A stretch of 36,047 bases of DNA from Alphaproteobacteria bacterium. Its GTDB lineage: Bacteria; Pseudomonadota; Alphaproteobacteria; Pelagibacterales; Pelagibacteraceae. Positions within the stretch are counted from its first letter, which is position 1; each line of letters opens with the position of its first letter. The notes under the pieces were generated by a model, which was given only the letters and a program-made list of their open reading frames with translations, was not told the origin of the DNA and searched no databases. The translations under genes were made by a program, and so were the position numbers. Shown here one piece after another: positions 1 through 9,247 of this stretch. The DNA lies in contig JABHUX010000029.1 of assembly GCA_018658635.1 (NCBI GenBank), positions 1 through 36,047 on the forward strand. Reading direction: 5' to 3'.

Positions 1-351
1 CACGTAAGCTCTGCTTAAATCTTTTTTAATTTTTGAGCCGACATATTTAGCTGTTTCTATCTTGCATAATTCATCAATAAATTTTTTTAAATGTGGATAG
101 TCTTTATAATTATCTTTTGTGACAAACTCTCTTATCTTTCCTGCTTTGCCCCCCGTAGGATCTCCAGATCTATATGACCCTGCACCACCATCTACCGCTC
201 TGGTTCCATCAAAATCAATTTTAATTTCTGGAACCTTGGCTTCGCAAATTTCTTTTATTTGTTCATCTGTTAAAGGCTTTGTTAACTCCCAATGATCAAA
301 AGGATAGCTTGAATGAACTGAATTAGTTTGAAAAGATTTTAAAAAACTCAT
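1..351 (-). CDS. Possible 2OG-Fe(II) oxygenase, N-terminal part only
   Basis: The reading frame opens with ATG at 349-351 and runs off the left edge, leaving 117 N-terminal residues. It begins MSFLKSFQTN, followed by an aromatic FDHWELTKPLTD segment and a DGTRAVDGG / SYRSGD stretch. This resembles the front of uncharacterised 2OG-Fe(II) oxygenase-like proteins of marine bacteria and cyanophages, in which the iron-binding HxD...H motif lies further downstream and is outside this window. The assignment therefore rests on a family impression, not on catalytic residues. The start codon lies 5 bases past the ELM1-like stop codon, so the two genes are very probably co-transcribed. Substrate unknown. 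The frame is intact throughout, so this is edge truncation and not a pseudogene. Confidence 0.5.
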   Translation of the reverse strand, partial: MSFLKSFQTNSVHSSYPFDHWELTKPLTDEQIKEICEAKVPEIKIDFDGTRAVDGGAGSYRSGDPTGGKAGKIREFVTKDNYKDYPHLKKFIDELCKIETAKYVGSKIKKDLSRAYV

Positions 352-356
352 TAATA

Positions 357-1301
357 TTAATTTAACCTTTCTTTAATTATTTTCGCAATACGTTTTGTCT
401 CATCTAATTCTGGATAATTCCAATTATCAATATTTTCTCCTAAAAATTTAATAATTCCCTTTTCTCTAAAACTATTAAGAAAATACTCAAATCTATTATT
501 CCTCCTCTTAGCCTTCATTTTAGCCACAAATATTGGCTTTTGTGTGATCGCACACTCAGAAATCATTGAAGTAGAATCGCAAGTTACAATAATTGTTTTG
601 GATAATTTAAGAGCTGATAAATAAAATTCTTTACTAACAAAATCAATAATAACCGCTGAATTTAAAAAAAACTTTTTAGCAAAATCAATAATATTATCTG
701 GTGTTCTTCTTGATCTAACAAGAATTAATTTAAAACCCTTATCTAAAAAATTATCTTTTATTGATAAAAAAATATTTCCAAGATCAATTTCGTTAAAATC
801 ATAATACCTATTTGGACCTCCCAAGACTAAAGAAACAATCCTATCATTTTCAGTTAAATTATATTTTGAGAAAAAATTACTACTATTATCAATCTCTTGT
901 TTAGTAATATAATGAAGAGCTCCAAATGTACTTAATACATTGTTCCCTTTTATTTGATCATGCTCTGGAGCAACAATTAAATCAAAATTTGAAAAGTTCA
1001 CCTTAGGGTTCTGAATATGAATGTTGAATAAATTTTTATTATTTCTTTTTAAAAACAAAGAGGAAATAATGCTATTTTTACCGCATGAAATTAGCACTTG
1101 ATTCTCTATTTGATTTGGAATTTTTCCATCAATAACAGATTTGCTAACGGGAACTAATTTTATAGGAAAGTATCTCCAAGGTTTTTTTAAATTTACAAAA
1201 CAATGGTTAAAATCCAACTTTAAAGCTTTTGCCAGACCCTCCGCTTGACTCACCATTCCATGAGCACCTTCTGTTAATAATAATGCTTTAAAATATCTCA
1301 T
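357..1301 (-). CDS. ELM1-like (DUF1022) family protein, possible glycosyltransferase
   Basis: This 314-residue protein starts at ATG 1299-1301. The opening LLLTEGAHGMVSQAEGLAKAL, a central LVLGGPNRYYDF segment and a late VTCDSTSMISECAITQKPIFV segment match the bacterial ELM1 family. Its eukaryotic members are mitochondrial fission proteins, and its fold resembles GT-B nucleotide-sugar transferases. In GT-B enzymes the late Ser/Thr-rich and Glu region normally contacts the nucleotide-sugar, which would suit envelope glycan or lipid modification here. I see no signal peptide or membrane segment. It is divergent from trxB, with 47 bases between start codons, and heads a two-gene unit with the oxygenase-like gene. 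Family assignment is fairly sure; bacterial function is not established. Confidence 0.78.
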   Translation of the reverse strand: MRYFKALLLTEGAHGMVSQAEGLAKALKLDFNHCFVNLKKPWRYFPIKLVPVSKSVIDGKIPNQIENQVLISCGKNSIISSLFLKRNNKNLFNIHIQNPKVNFSNFDLIVAPEHDQIKGNNVLSTFGALHYITKQEIDNSSNFFSKYNLTENDRIVSLVLGGPNRYYDFNEIDLGNIFLSIKDNFLDKGFKLILVRSRRTPDNIIDFAKKFFLNSAVIIDFVSKEFYLSALKLSKTIIVTCDSTSMISECAITQKPIFVAKMKAKRRNNRFEYFLNSFREKGIIKFLGENIDNWNYPELDETKRIAKIIKERLN

Positions 1302-1348
1302 TGTTTAAAATGATAATTAATTATAAGTATTATTAATTAAAATCTACA

Positions 1349-2290
1349 ATGAATGTCGACAAGATAAATAAAGTAATTATTATTGGATCTGGTCCTGCGG
1401 GATATACAGCGGCAATTTATGCTGCGAGAGCAATGCTTGAACCAGTTCTAATTGCTGGTTCACAACCAGGTGGTCAATTAACGATCACTACTGATGTTGA
1501 AAATTTTCCTGGATTTGCAGATGTAATACAAGGTCCTTGGTTAATGGAACAAATGAAAGAGCAGGCATTAAAGGTTGGAACAAAATTCATTGAAGATCAT
1601 ATTTCCACAGTTAATTTTAATAAAAAACCTTTTGAAATAATTGGGGACTCTGGAACTCATTACTTTGCTAAAAGCGTTATTATTTCAACTGGCGCACAGG
1701 CAAGATGGTTAAATTTAGACTCTGAGGAAAAATATAAAGGATTTGGTGTTTCTGCTTGTGCAACTTGTGACGGATTCTTTTATAAAAATAAAGATGTTGT
1801 TGTTGTAGGCGGTGGAAATTCTGCAGTTGAAGAGTCTTTATTTCTTACAAATTTTGCAAAAAAAATAACACTTGTTCATAGAAAGAGTGAATTAAGAGCA
1901 GAAAAATTATTACAAAAGAAATTATTTTCTCATCCTAAAATTAATGTGATTTGGGACAGTGTTGTTTCAGAAGTTATTGGAACGGAAAACCCTAAAGGGG
2001 TAACTGCTGTTAAATTAAAAAATATCAAAACAAATACGGTAACAGAACTGCAAACTCACGGTCTTTTTGTTGCAATCGGACATGATCCAGCAACAGGTTT
2101 GTTTAAAGGACAAATTAATATGGATAGTGGCGGCTACATAATTACTCAGCCTGACTCTACAAAGACTAATATACCTGGAGTATTTGCTGCAGGAGATGTG
2201 AAAGATAAACTATACCGACAAGCTGTTACGGCTGCTGGAATGGGATGTATAGCTGCTCTTGAATCTGAAAAATATCTATCTAATCACTAA
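1349..2290 (+). CDS. trxB: Thioredoxin-disulfide reductase
   Basis: This 313-residue cytoplasmic flavoprotein passes electrons from NADPH to thioredoxin. The FAD-binding GSGPAG motif is at residues 13-18. The redox-active CATC (C137, C140) followed by DG sits in the NADPH domain. A second nucleotide-binding VVVGGGNSA motif is near residue 152, and the C-terminal GVFAAGDV binds FAD. Length and motif order are those of low-molecular-weight bacterial TrxB. The start ATG at 1349 lies 27 codons before the conserved PGGQL region, as expected. It ends 2 bases before the convergent stop of the aminotransferase, so the two genes meet tail to tail with no room for a separate terminator. Confidence 0.96.
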   Translation: MNVDKINKVIIIGSGPAGYTAAIYAARAMLEPVLIAGSQPGGQLTITTDVENFPGFADVIQGPWLMEQMKEQALKVGTKFIEDHISTVNFNKKPFEIIGDSGTHYFAKSVIISTGAQARWLNLDSEEKYKGFGVSACATCDGFFYKNKDVVVVGGGNSAVEESLFLTNFAKKITLVHRKSELRAEKLLQKKLFSHPKINVIWDSVVSEVIGTENPKGVTAVKLKNIKTNTVTELQTHGLFVAIGHDPATGLFKGQINMDSGGYIITQPDSTKTNIPGVFAAGDVKDKLYRQAVTAAGMGCIAALESEKYLSNH

Positions 2291-2292
2291 GA

Positions 2293-3513
2293 CTATTTTA
2301 AACTTTCACAAAAACTTTTAATCTTTATTACTGCTTTTTCTAAAATCTGCATAGAAGTTGCATAAGAAATTCTAAAATAACCCTCTAATCCAAATGCTGA
2401 ACCCTGAACAATTGCAACGCCTGTTTCTTCTAATAAGTAAGTTGCAAAATCTGTATCATTTTTAATAATTTTTCCACTAGATGTTTTTTTATTCATTGTC
2501 TTTTTACAATTAGGAAAAACATAAAATGCACCTTGAGGATTAACACAGGTTAATCCATTAATATTATTTAAAGCATGAACAACAAAGTCTCTTCTTTTTT
2601 TAAACTCTAAAGCTCTAGTGTTAATAAAACTTTGATCTCCATTAAGAGCCTCGACTGCAGCAGCTTGACTAATAGAAGATGGATTGGTCGTTGATTGAGA
2701 TTGAATTTTCTGCATTGCTTTTATTAATTCTTTTGAACCAGCGGCATACCCAATTCTCCAGCCTGTCATTGCATAAGCTTTGCTTACTCCATTTATAACT
2801 ATAGTTCTGTCTTTTAGAAAGTTATCTATTTCTAAAATATTTACAAATTTTGGATCATTAGCACTTTTGACATCATGATAAATAATATGTTCATATATAT
2901 CATCTGTTAGAATGTTAACGTGTTTATGTTTTTTTAAAACCTTAACTAATTCAGTTAATTCTGATCTTGAGTAACACATTCCAGTAGGATTGGCTGGGGA
3001 ATTTAAAATAAACCACTTTGTCTTACTTGTTATTAATTTTTCAAGTTGTTCAGCAGAAATTTTAAAATCACTTTGTTCATCACACTCTACAAATTTTGGA
3101 GTTCCTCCAGCTAACAAAACAATGTCAGGATATGAAACCCAATATGGTGCTGGAATAATAACTTCATCTCCTGGGTTAATAGTTGCAAGAATGCAGTTAT
3201 AAATTACCTGCTTACCTCCTGTACCGACTGTAATATTGTCTACATCAAAAATTAAATTATTTTCTCTTTTAAATTTATTAACAATTGCTTTTTTTAACTC
3301 TGGAGTTCCATCAACCGCTGTATATTTTGTTTGTCCATCTTTAATGGCTTTAATTGCCGCTGCTTTTATATTATCAGGAGTATCAAAATCTGGCTCTCCA
3401 GAAGCTAGGGGAATTACTTCTTTTCCGCTTTCTTTTAACAGTCTGGCTTTCTGAGTAATTGCAATTGTAGGAGATTCTTTTATTCTCGATAAAGAAGTTG
3501 ATAGTATAGACAT
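2293..3513 (-). CDS. aspC: Aspartate aminotransferase, class I PLP enzyme
   Basis: This 406-residue fold-type I aminotransferase interconverts aspartate and 2-oxoglutarate with oxaloacetate and glutamate. The sequence shows SGEPDFDTP near residue 38, the substrate-contact NPTG motif at 175-178, Asp205 (pyridoxal N1 contact region) and the Schiff-base lysine K245 in [12 protein letters not shown]-terminal FRISYA segment carries the carboxylate-binding arginine. This pattern fits the 1-beta aspartate/prephenate aminotransferase subgroup common in alphaproteobacteria, so prephenate could also be a substrate. It is divergent from uvrB, with only 23 bases between start codons, so at least one promoter must lie inside the neighbouring gene. 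The symbol could equally be aatA. Confidence 0.92.
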   Translation of the reverse strand: MSILSTSLSRIKESPTIAITQKARLLKESGKEVIPLASGEPDFDTPDNIKAAAIKAIKDGQTKYTAVDGTPELKKAIVNKFKRENNLIFDVDNITVGTGGKQVIYNCILATINPGDEVIIPAPYWVSYPDIVLLAGGTPKFVECDEQSDFKISAEQLEKLITSKTKWFILNSPANPTGMCYSRSELTELVKVLKKHKHVNILTDDIYEHIIYHDVKSANDPKFVNILEIDNFLKDRTIVINGVSKAYAMTGWRIGYAAGSKELIKAMQKIQSQSTTNPSSISQAAAVEALNGDQSFINTRALEFKKRRDFVVHALNNINGLTCVNPQGAFYVFPNCKKTMNKKTSSGKIIKNDTDFATYLLEETGVAIVQGSAFGLEGYFRISYATSMQILEKAVIKIKSFCESLK

Positions 3514-3536
3514 CTAAATTAATTATATTTTGGAAT

Positions 3537-5687
3537 ATGCAAAATCTTTCGCAAACTAATATATTAGAAAAATCAAATACTAAAGGACTTTCTTCACAAA
3601 AACTAGAAGGTGGAAAAAAATTTCAACTAATAACTGAATACACTCCTGCGGGAGATCAGCCTAAGGCTATTTCTTTTTTAAAAACAGAAATATTAGAAAA
3701 CAAAAAAAATCAGGTTTTGCTTGGTGTGACTGGCTCTGGGAAAACTTTTACAATGGCTAAAATCATCGAAGAATTAAATCGCCCAGCCTTAATTCTTGCT
3801 CCAAATAAAACTTTAGCTGCACAATTATATGGTGAAATGAAAAATTTTTTTCCTAATAACGCTGTTGAATACTTTGTTTCTTATTATGATTACTACACTC
3901 CAGAAGCTTACGTTCCAAGATCTGACACTTATATAGAAAAAGAAGCTTCTATAAATGAACAGATAGATAGAATGAGACATTCGGCTACCAGATCTCTCTT
4001 AGAAAGAGATGATGTGATTATTGTTTCAAGTGTGTCTTGTATTTACGGATTAGGATCTGTCGACTCTTATAGTAAAATGACTTTGATTTTTAAAAAGAAT
4101 GAGAGCTATGAAAGAGATAAGATTATTAAAGGACTTGTTGAACTTCAATACAAAAGAAATGATCAAAACTTTCATAGGGGAACTTTTAGAGTTAGAGGAG
4201 AAAATATAGAAGTTTTTCCATCTCATTATGAAGATGAGGCATGGAGAATTACAATTGAAGGTAATAAAATAATTCAGATAAAGTCTTTTGATCCACTGAC
4301 TGGTGCTGACAATAAAGAAATTAATTTAATAAAATTATATGGAAACAGTCACTACATCACTCCTAGACCAACAGTAGACAAAGCAATAAAAGAAATAAAA
4401 AAAGAGTTAATTATTACTTTAGAAAAATTTAGATATGAAAAAAAACTTTTAGAAGCGCAAAGACTAGAAGAAAGAACTAGATATGATCTTGAAATGATTG
4501 AAGCAACAGGAAGTTGCGCTGGTATAGAAAATTATTCAAGATTTTTATCTGGAAGAAATCCTGGTGAGCCCCCTCCAACATTATTCGAATATCTTCCCGA
4601 CAATTGTTTAGTATTCGTTGATGAAAGCCATGTTACTATTCCTCAGTTAAACGGAATGTACAAAGGAGATTATACTAGAAAAAAAACTTTATCAGATTAT
4701 GGCTTTAGACTTCCTTCTTGTATGGATAATAGACCATTAAAATTTGAAGAGTGGGACATGATGAGACCCCAAACAATTTTTGTTTCTGCAACACCAAGTG
4801 AATGGGAATTAAAACAAAGCAAAGGAGTTTTTGCAGAACAAATTATAAGGCCAACTGGACTTATAGATCCTCCAATTTTTATCAAACCCGCTAAAAATCA
4901 AGTAGATGATTTGTTGAATGAATGCATTACCATTTCTAAAAATAACCAAAGAACACTGGTTACTACGCTTACAAAAAAAATGGCTGAAGATTTAACAGAA
5001 TATCTCGATGAAAATGGAATTAAAGTTCGTTATATGCATTCTGATATTGATACACTTGAAAGAATAGAAATTATAAGAGACTTAAGGCTCGGTGTATTTG
5101 ATGTTTTAATTGGTATTAATCTTTTAAGAGAAGGATTGGATATACCCGAGTGCGCTCTTGTTGCAATTTTAGATGCTGATAAAGAAGGCTTCTTAAGATC
5201 TGAAAGATCCTTAATACAAACTATCGGTAGAGCGGCTAGAAATATTGATGGTAAAGTTATTTTATATGCAGATAAAGAAACAGAAAGTATTAAAAAAGCT
5301 ATCAATGAAACTAATAGAAGAAGAACTAAGCAAATTGAATACAATAAAAAAAATAAAATAACTGCTCAGTCTATTAAATCAAAAATTAATGACATTTTGG
5401 AGGGAGTTTTTGAAAAAGATTATATTACTTTTGATAATGACATCCCTATTGGTGATAATCTTAAAAAACATTTAAAAATGCTAGATAAAGAAATGAAAAA
5501 AGCTGCCGAAAACTTAGAATTCGAACAAGCGGCAAAAATAAGAGATGAAATAAGAAAACTTCAGGAAAGAGAATTAGAAATTAATATGAGTACCAAAATT
5601 AAAGTTTATAACGATGATGTAAAAAAAGAATTAATAGGAAGATCAACACAGGGTAAAGCTGGAATGATTGCAAAAAAAAAGAGATAA
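3537..5687 (+). CDS. uvrB: Excinuclease ABC subunit B
   Basis: UvrB is the damage-verifying helicase-like subunit of nucleotide excision repair; it accepts DNA from UvrA and recruits UvrC. The 716-residue protein has Walker A GVTGSGKT at residues 63-70, a beta-hairpin region rich in tyrosine ([13 protein letters not shown]), DEAD-like DESH (VFVDESHVT), helicase motif V/VI ([22 protein letters not shown]) and a C-terminal UVR motif ([15 protein letters not shown]) that pairs with UvrC. About 28 residues precede the usual family start. No later Met exists before Walker A, so the long N-terminus is probably real unless a non-ATG start is used. Its stop is followed one base later by the ATG of the SDR gene, consistent with an operon ending in uvrC and pgsA. 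Confidence 0.97.
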   Translation: MQNLSQTNILEKSNTKGLSSQKLEGGKKFQLITEYTPAGDQPKAISFLKTEILENKKNQVLLGVTGSGKTFTMAKIIEELNRPALILAPNKTLAAQLYGEMKNFFPNNAVEYFVSYYDYYTPEAYVPRSDTYIEKEASINEQIDRMRHSATRSLLERDDVIIVSSVSCIYGLGSVDSYSKMTLIFKKNESYERDKIIKGLVELQYKRNDQNFHRGTFRVRGENIEVFPSHYEDEAWRITIEGNKIIQIKSFDPLTGADNKEINLIKLYGNSHYITPRPTVDKAIKEIKKELIITLEKFRYEKKLLEAQRLEERTRYDLEMIEATGSCAGIENYSRFLSGRNPGEPPPTLFEYLPDNCLVFVDESHVTIPQLNGMYKGDYTRKKTLSDYGFRLPSCMDNRPLKFEEWDMMRPQTIFVSATPSEWELKQSKGVFAEQIIRPTGLIDPPIFIKPAKNQVDDLLNECITISKNNQRTLVTTLTKKMAEDLTEYLDENGIKVRYMHSDIDTLERIEIIRDLRLGVFDVLIGINLLREGLDIPECALVAILDADKEGFLRSERSLIQTIGRAARNIDGKVILYADKETESIKKAINETNRRRTKQIEYNKKNKITAQSIKSKINDILEGVFEKDYITFDNDIPIGDNLKKHLKMLDKEMKKAAENLEFEQAAKIRDEIRKLQERELEINMSTKIKVYNDDVKKELIGRSTQGKAGMIAKKKR

Positions 5688-5688
5688 A

Positions 5689-6444
5689 ATGAATAAAAGT
5701 ATTTTAATTACAGGATCCTCTCAAAGAATTGGTAGGGAACTATGTTTATATTTTGCAAAAAAGGGCTGGAATATTGGGATTCATTTTAATAAATCAAAAA
5801 AACAATCTAACGTTCTTAAAAAGGAAATAGAAAAATACGGAGTAAAATGTGTTTGTATTCAAGGCAATCTTTTAAATATAAAAATAATAAAAAAAATAAT
5901 CACTACTGCAAATAAAAATTTGGGAAATATTAATTGTATAATTAACAATGCTTCTATTTTTAATAATGATAATATTTTAAATTTTAACGAAAAAAGTTGG
6001 GATGAGCATATAAAAATTAATCTTTTGGCTCCAGCTACTTTTATTAAAGAATTTTCTAAAATTAAAAATTTATCTGAAAATAAATCTATTATTAATATTC
6101 TTGATCAAAGAATATTTAAACTAACACCATATTTCTTTTCATACACTGTTAGTAAAACAGGATTGCACACAATAACAAAAACTGCAGCTATGAAATTGGC
6201 ACCAACAATTAGAGTTAATGCAATTGCTCCTGGTCCGGTCATTAAAAACAAAAGACAAACTGAAAAACATTTTAATAAACAATCAAAAAATACTTTGCTT
6301 GGTAAGCCTGTTGAAATTCAAGATATATGTAAAACAGCCTATCTTTTAGCAAATAGCAAAACAATTACTGGGCAAGTCATTGCTGTTGATAGCGGACAAA
6401 GTCTTAATTGGAAAACTCCAGATATCATCGGAACTAATGAATAA
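5689..6444 (+). CDS. SDR oxidoreductase, pteridine-reductase (FolM/PTR1)-like
   Basis: A 251-residue short-chain dehydrogenase starts at ATG 5689, one base after the uvrB stop. An upstream in-frame ATG at 5668 would overlap uvrB and is less likely. The cofactor motif is TGSSQRIG (residues 8-15), with Arg where classical SDRs have Gly, which is the TGX3RXG signature of pteridine reductases. The catalytic YTVSK has Y152 and K156. The usual Ser 13 residues before the Tyr is Asp139, the substitution seen in PTR1-type enzymes. NNAS follows at about residue 86. With folB overlapping its 3' end, the likely role is NADPH-dependent reduction of dihydrobiopterin-, dihydromonapterin- or dihydrofolate-type pterins. 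Exact substrate is an inference. Confidence 0.82.
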   Translation: MNKSILITGSSQRIGRELCLYFAKKGWNIGIHFNKSKKQSNVLKKEIEKYGVKCVCIQGNLLNIKIIKKIITTANKNLGNINCIINNASIFNNDNILNFNEKSWDEHIKINLLAPATFIKEFSKIKNLSENKSIINILDQRIFKLTPYFFSYTVSKTGLHTITKTAAMKLAPTIRVNAIAPGPVIKNKRQTEKHFNKQSKNTLLGKPVEIQDICKTAYLLANSKTITGQVIAVDSGQSLNWKTPDIIGTNE

Positions 6445-6853
6445 GGCCAATATTATAAAACTTTTTGAAGATAAAAAAAAGTTAAAGTCTAAAGAAATAA
6501 TTTTTATTAAAAATTATATCTGTAAAGCAATTATTGGCTACCACTCTTTTGAAAAGACTAAACCTCAAAAATTAAGATTTAATGTTGAAATTTTAAACAA
6601 ACAAAAAAAAATAATTGATGGAAATATTAATTCAGTACTTAATTATGAAGAAATTATTAATAAAATAAATTTTCTCTTAGAAAAAAAATATAACTTTTTA
6701 GAATCGTTTGCAAATGATTTCATTTATGAAATTTTTAAGAATAAAAATGTTCTAAATATTAAAATAAAGATTGAAAAACTAAATATAATTAAAAATACTG
6801 AATCTGTTGGAATAGAATTTTTTAAAACACGAAATGATTATGAAAAACTTTGA
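6437..6853 (+). CDS. folB: Dihydroneopterin aldolase-like protein
   Basis: The likely start is ATG 6437, which overlaps the SDR stop by 8 bases and gives 138 residues; an earlier in-frame start at 6380 would add only sequence overlapping the SDR. The core IIFIKNYICKAIIGYHSFEK.KPQKLRF carries the family's beta-strand with I-G-x-x-x-x-E and the following Q-x-x-x-F, then NYEEII and a late KIKIEKLNII strand. FolB cleaves 7,8-dihydroneopterin to the hydroxymethyl-pterin used in folate synthesis. The sequence is strongly Lys/Asn/Ile-biased and divergent, but the SDR neighbour supports the call. Its stop (6851-6853) overlaps the start of uvrC. Confidence 0.8.
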   Translation: MNKANIIKLFEDKKKLKSKEIIFIKNYICKAIIGYHSFEKTKPQKLRFNVEILNKQKKIIDGNINSVLNYEEIINKINFLLEKKYNFLESFANDFIYEIFKNKNVLNIKIKIEKLNIIKNTESVGIEFFKTRNDYEKL

Positions 6854-8690
6854 ACAAGGAAAAAAGATCATAAAAAATGTAATTCAATTTTTACCTAATG
6901 GTCCTGGCGTTTATAAAATGCTAGATGATAAAAACAACATTATTTATGTTGGAAAAGCAAAGAACTTACCTAATAGAATAAATAGCTACATTTCATCTTC
7001 TTATTTGCCAATCAGAACTGAAAGGATGATTTCTAACACAAAGAATCTAGAATTCATTTCAACACAAAATGAAGCTGAAGCATTATTGCTTGAGGCTAAT
7101 CTAATAAAAAAAAATCAACCTCGATATAATATATTATTAAAAGATGACAAATCATTTCCTTATATTCAACTGACAAAATCTCATAAATTTCCTCAACTAA
7201 CTAAGTTTAGAGGTAAGCAAAATAAGAATGATATTTTTTTTGGTCCTTTCGCATCTCCTAGTTCTGCGAGCTGGACGATTAAAACATTGCAAAAAGTATT
7301 CTTATTAAGAGTGTGTGATGATTCAACTTTTAATAATAGAAAGAGACCATGCATTTTACACCAAATAAAAAGATGCTCAGCCCCATGTACAAATGAAATC
7401 AATGAAAAAGATTATAATAAACTTGTTGTTGATAGCGTTAATTTTCTAAATGGCAAATCTGCTCTTATACAAAAAAAACTTTCCAAAAAAATGGAAATTG
7501 AAAGTAAAAAATTTAACTATGAAAAAGCAGCAATAATTAGAGATAGAATAAAAGCATTAACTCAAATTCAGTCATCACAACAAATTAATAAAAATAATTT
7601 TAATAATGCTGATTTGATTGTTGCATTTCAAAAAAATAATATTACTTGCATTGAAGTATTTTTTTATAGATCAAAACAAAACTGGGGTAATCAAGCTTTT
7701 TTTCCAAAACACGACAAAGAAGATAATATAGACGATATTATTTATTCTTTCCTGATCCAATTTTATGAAAATAAAATCCCACCAGAAGAAATTATTTTAA
7801 GTAAACAGATTAAAGATTTAGATCTGATCAAAACCGCATTAGAAAAAAAATATAATAAAAAAATTAATATAAAAACCGCAAAAAATAATAATGAAGAACT
7901 TTCAATAAAATTAGCCATTAAGAATGCACAATTAGCTCTAGATAAAAAACTATTAGAGAATGAAAATAATGATCATTTTTTATCATTAATTAATAAAGAA
8001 TTTAATTTGGGTTTTAACCCAAGCCTGATTGAAGTTTACGACAATAGTCATGTTCAAGGACTTAATGCTGTTGGGGCTTTTGTTGTGTTTGGGAAAAATG
8101 GATTTATTAAAAAAAAATATAGAAAATTTAATATATCAAAAACAAACGTTAATCCTGGAGATGATTATGGAATGCTAAAAGAGGTTCTTTCTAGAAGATT
8201 TGCAAAAATCAAAATAAATAATGAAGATGAATTTCCTGACTTAATAATAATTGATGGGGGCAAAGGTCATTACAATGTAGCTAGAAAAGTTTTAGATGAA
8301 CTAGGGTATTTTGGTCTTAACATGATAGCAATTGCAAAAGGCGAAAGAAGAAATCAAGGTGATGAAACTTTTTATTATAATAACAAAAAAATTAAAATTA
8401 ATAATAATGTATTGTTATTTTTCTTACAAAGACTACGCGATGAAGCTCACAGATTTGCTATCTTTTCACATAGAATAAATAGAAAAAATACTTTTACTCG
8501 ATCTGTGCTCGATAAAATTGACGGCATAGGAAAAAGAAGAAAAAAATTACTGTTAAATCACTTTGGTTCTGTAAAATTAATAGAGAATGCTAGTATCGAA
8601 GATATTAAAAAAATAGATGGAATAAGTGATTTAGTTGCTAATAAAATCTATAATTTTTTTAATAAAAATAGTTTAATATCCCAAAAATGA
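6840..8690 (+). CDS. uvrC: Excinuclease ABC subunit C
   Basis: UvrC makes the 3' and 5' incisions of nucleotide excision repair. From ATG 6840 (616 residues; ATG 6834 is also possible and adds two) the order is: GIY-YIG nuclease with GVY at 23-25 and YVG at 36-38 followed by KAKNL; a C-x-x-H/C-type segment (CILHQIKRCSAPC) near 165-177; a UVR motif (FNYEKAAIIRDRIKAL) that contacts UvrB; an RNase H-like nuclease half (EVYDNSHVQG; IIIDGGKGH); and two C-terminal helix-hairpin-helix motifs (KIDGIGKRRKKLL; KIDGISDLVANKI). The 5' end overlaps folB and the stop overlaps the pgsA ATG in an ATGA, so translation is probably coupled. Confidence 0.97.
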   Translation: MKNFEQGKKIIKNVIQFLPNGPGVYKMLDDKNNIIYVGKAKNLPNRINSYISSSYLPIRTERMISNTKNLEFISTQNEAEALLLEANLIKKNQPRYNILLKDDKSFPYIQLTKSHKFPQLTKFRGKQNKNDIFFGPFASPSSASWTIKTLQKVFLLRVCDDSTFNNRKRPCILHQIKRCSAPCTNEINEKDYNKLVVDSVNFLNGKSALIQKKLSKKMEIESKKFNYEKAAIIRDRIKALTQIQSSQQINKNNFNNADLIVAFQKNNITCIEVFFYRSKQNWGNQAFFPKHDKEDNIDDIIYSFLIQFYENKIPPEEIILSKQIKDLDLIKTALEKKYNKKINIKTAKNNNEELSIKLAIKNAQLALDKKLLENENNDHFLSLINKEFNLGFNPSLIEVYDNSHVQGLNAVGAFVVFGKNGFIKKKYRKFNISKTNVNPGDDYGMLKEVLSRRFAKIKINNEDEFPDLIIIDGGKGHYNVARKVLDELGYFGLNMIAIAKGERRNQGDETFYYNNKKIKINNNVLLFFLQRLRDEAHRFAIFSHRINRKNTFTRSVLDKIDGIGKRRKKLLLNHFGSVKLIENASIEDIKKIDGISDLVANKIYNFFNKNSLISQK

Positions 8691-9238
8691 AAATTCCTAA
8701 CATTTTAACAATCGGAAGAATTCTTATTGCCCCAATATTAGTTTTGATTTTCTATTTTCCTGGAGAATTAAGTGATTGGCTGTGTTGCGGAATATTTGTC
8801 ATAGCAGCTTTTACAGATTATCTCGATGGATTTTTTGCAAGATTATATAAACAACAATCAAAATTTGGTGAATTGCTAGACCCAATTGCAGATAAAGTTT
8901 TAGTTGCAACAGCGCTTGCACTCTTAATAATGGGTCAAATCATAAAAGGTCCTCATGTAGTGGCAGCAATTATAATAATAACAAGAGAAATTTTAATTTC
9001 AGGATTAAGAGAGTTTTTAGCAAAAGCACAAATTTATATTCCTGTAACAAGTTTATCTAAAGGAAAAACTGTAATACAAATGATTGCCATTTCTATTTTA
9101 TTAGCTGGGAGTAGTGGTGATAAATTTCTATTTAATTACGGAATTCAATTAGGAATATATTTGCTTTGGATGTCTGCAATATTAACACTTTGGACAGGAT
9201 ACGCTTACTTAAGAAAAGGTATAGATCTTATTGATTAA
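8687..9238 (+). CDS. pgsA: CDP-diacylglycerol-glycerol-3-phosphate 3-phosphatidyltransferase
   Basis: This inner-membrane enzyme makes phosphatidylglycerol-phosphate, the precursor of PG and cardiolipin. The CDP-alcohol phosphotransferase motif D-x2-D-G-x2-A-R-x8-G-x3-D-x3-D is exact: D44, D47, G48, A51, R52, G61, D65 and D69. About five hydrophobic segments are visible, including residues 7-24, 31-43, 71-82, 87-101 and around 150-172, in 183 residues, the usual size. A related phosphatidyltransferase (pgsA2/pssA type) is possible, but the EILISGLREFLAK segment and length favour PgsA. The ATG overlaps the uvrC stop; the gene ends 9 bases before the convergent ilvE stop. Confidence 0.92.
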   Translation: MKIPNILTIGRILIAPILVLIFYFPGELSDWLCCGIFVIAAFTDYLDGFFARLYKQQSKFGELLDPIADKVLVATALALLIMGQIIKGPHVVAAIIIITREILISGLREFLAKAQIYIPVTSLSKGKTVIQMIAISILLAGSSGDKFLFNYGIQLGIYLLWMSAILTLWTGYAYLRKGIDLID

Positions 9239-9247
9239 TTATTCTTA

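Noticed and set aside
1310-1340. AT-only palindrome TAATTAAT...ATTAATTA between the ELM1-like gene and trxB
   Set aside because: It is made only of A and T in a very AT-rich gap, where such matches occur readily by chance; it has no TTAA-N7-TTAA CtrA spacing that I can defend.
5668-5688. Upstream start for the SDR gene, overlapping uvrB
   Set aside because: It would add seven basic residues before the compact MNKSILITG start and overlap uvrB by 20 bases; ATG 5689 fits SDR architecture better.
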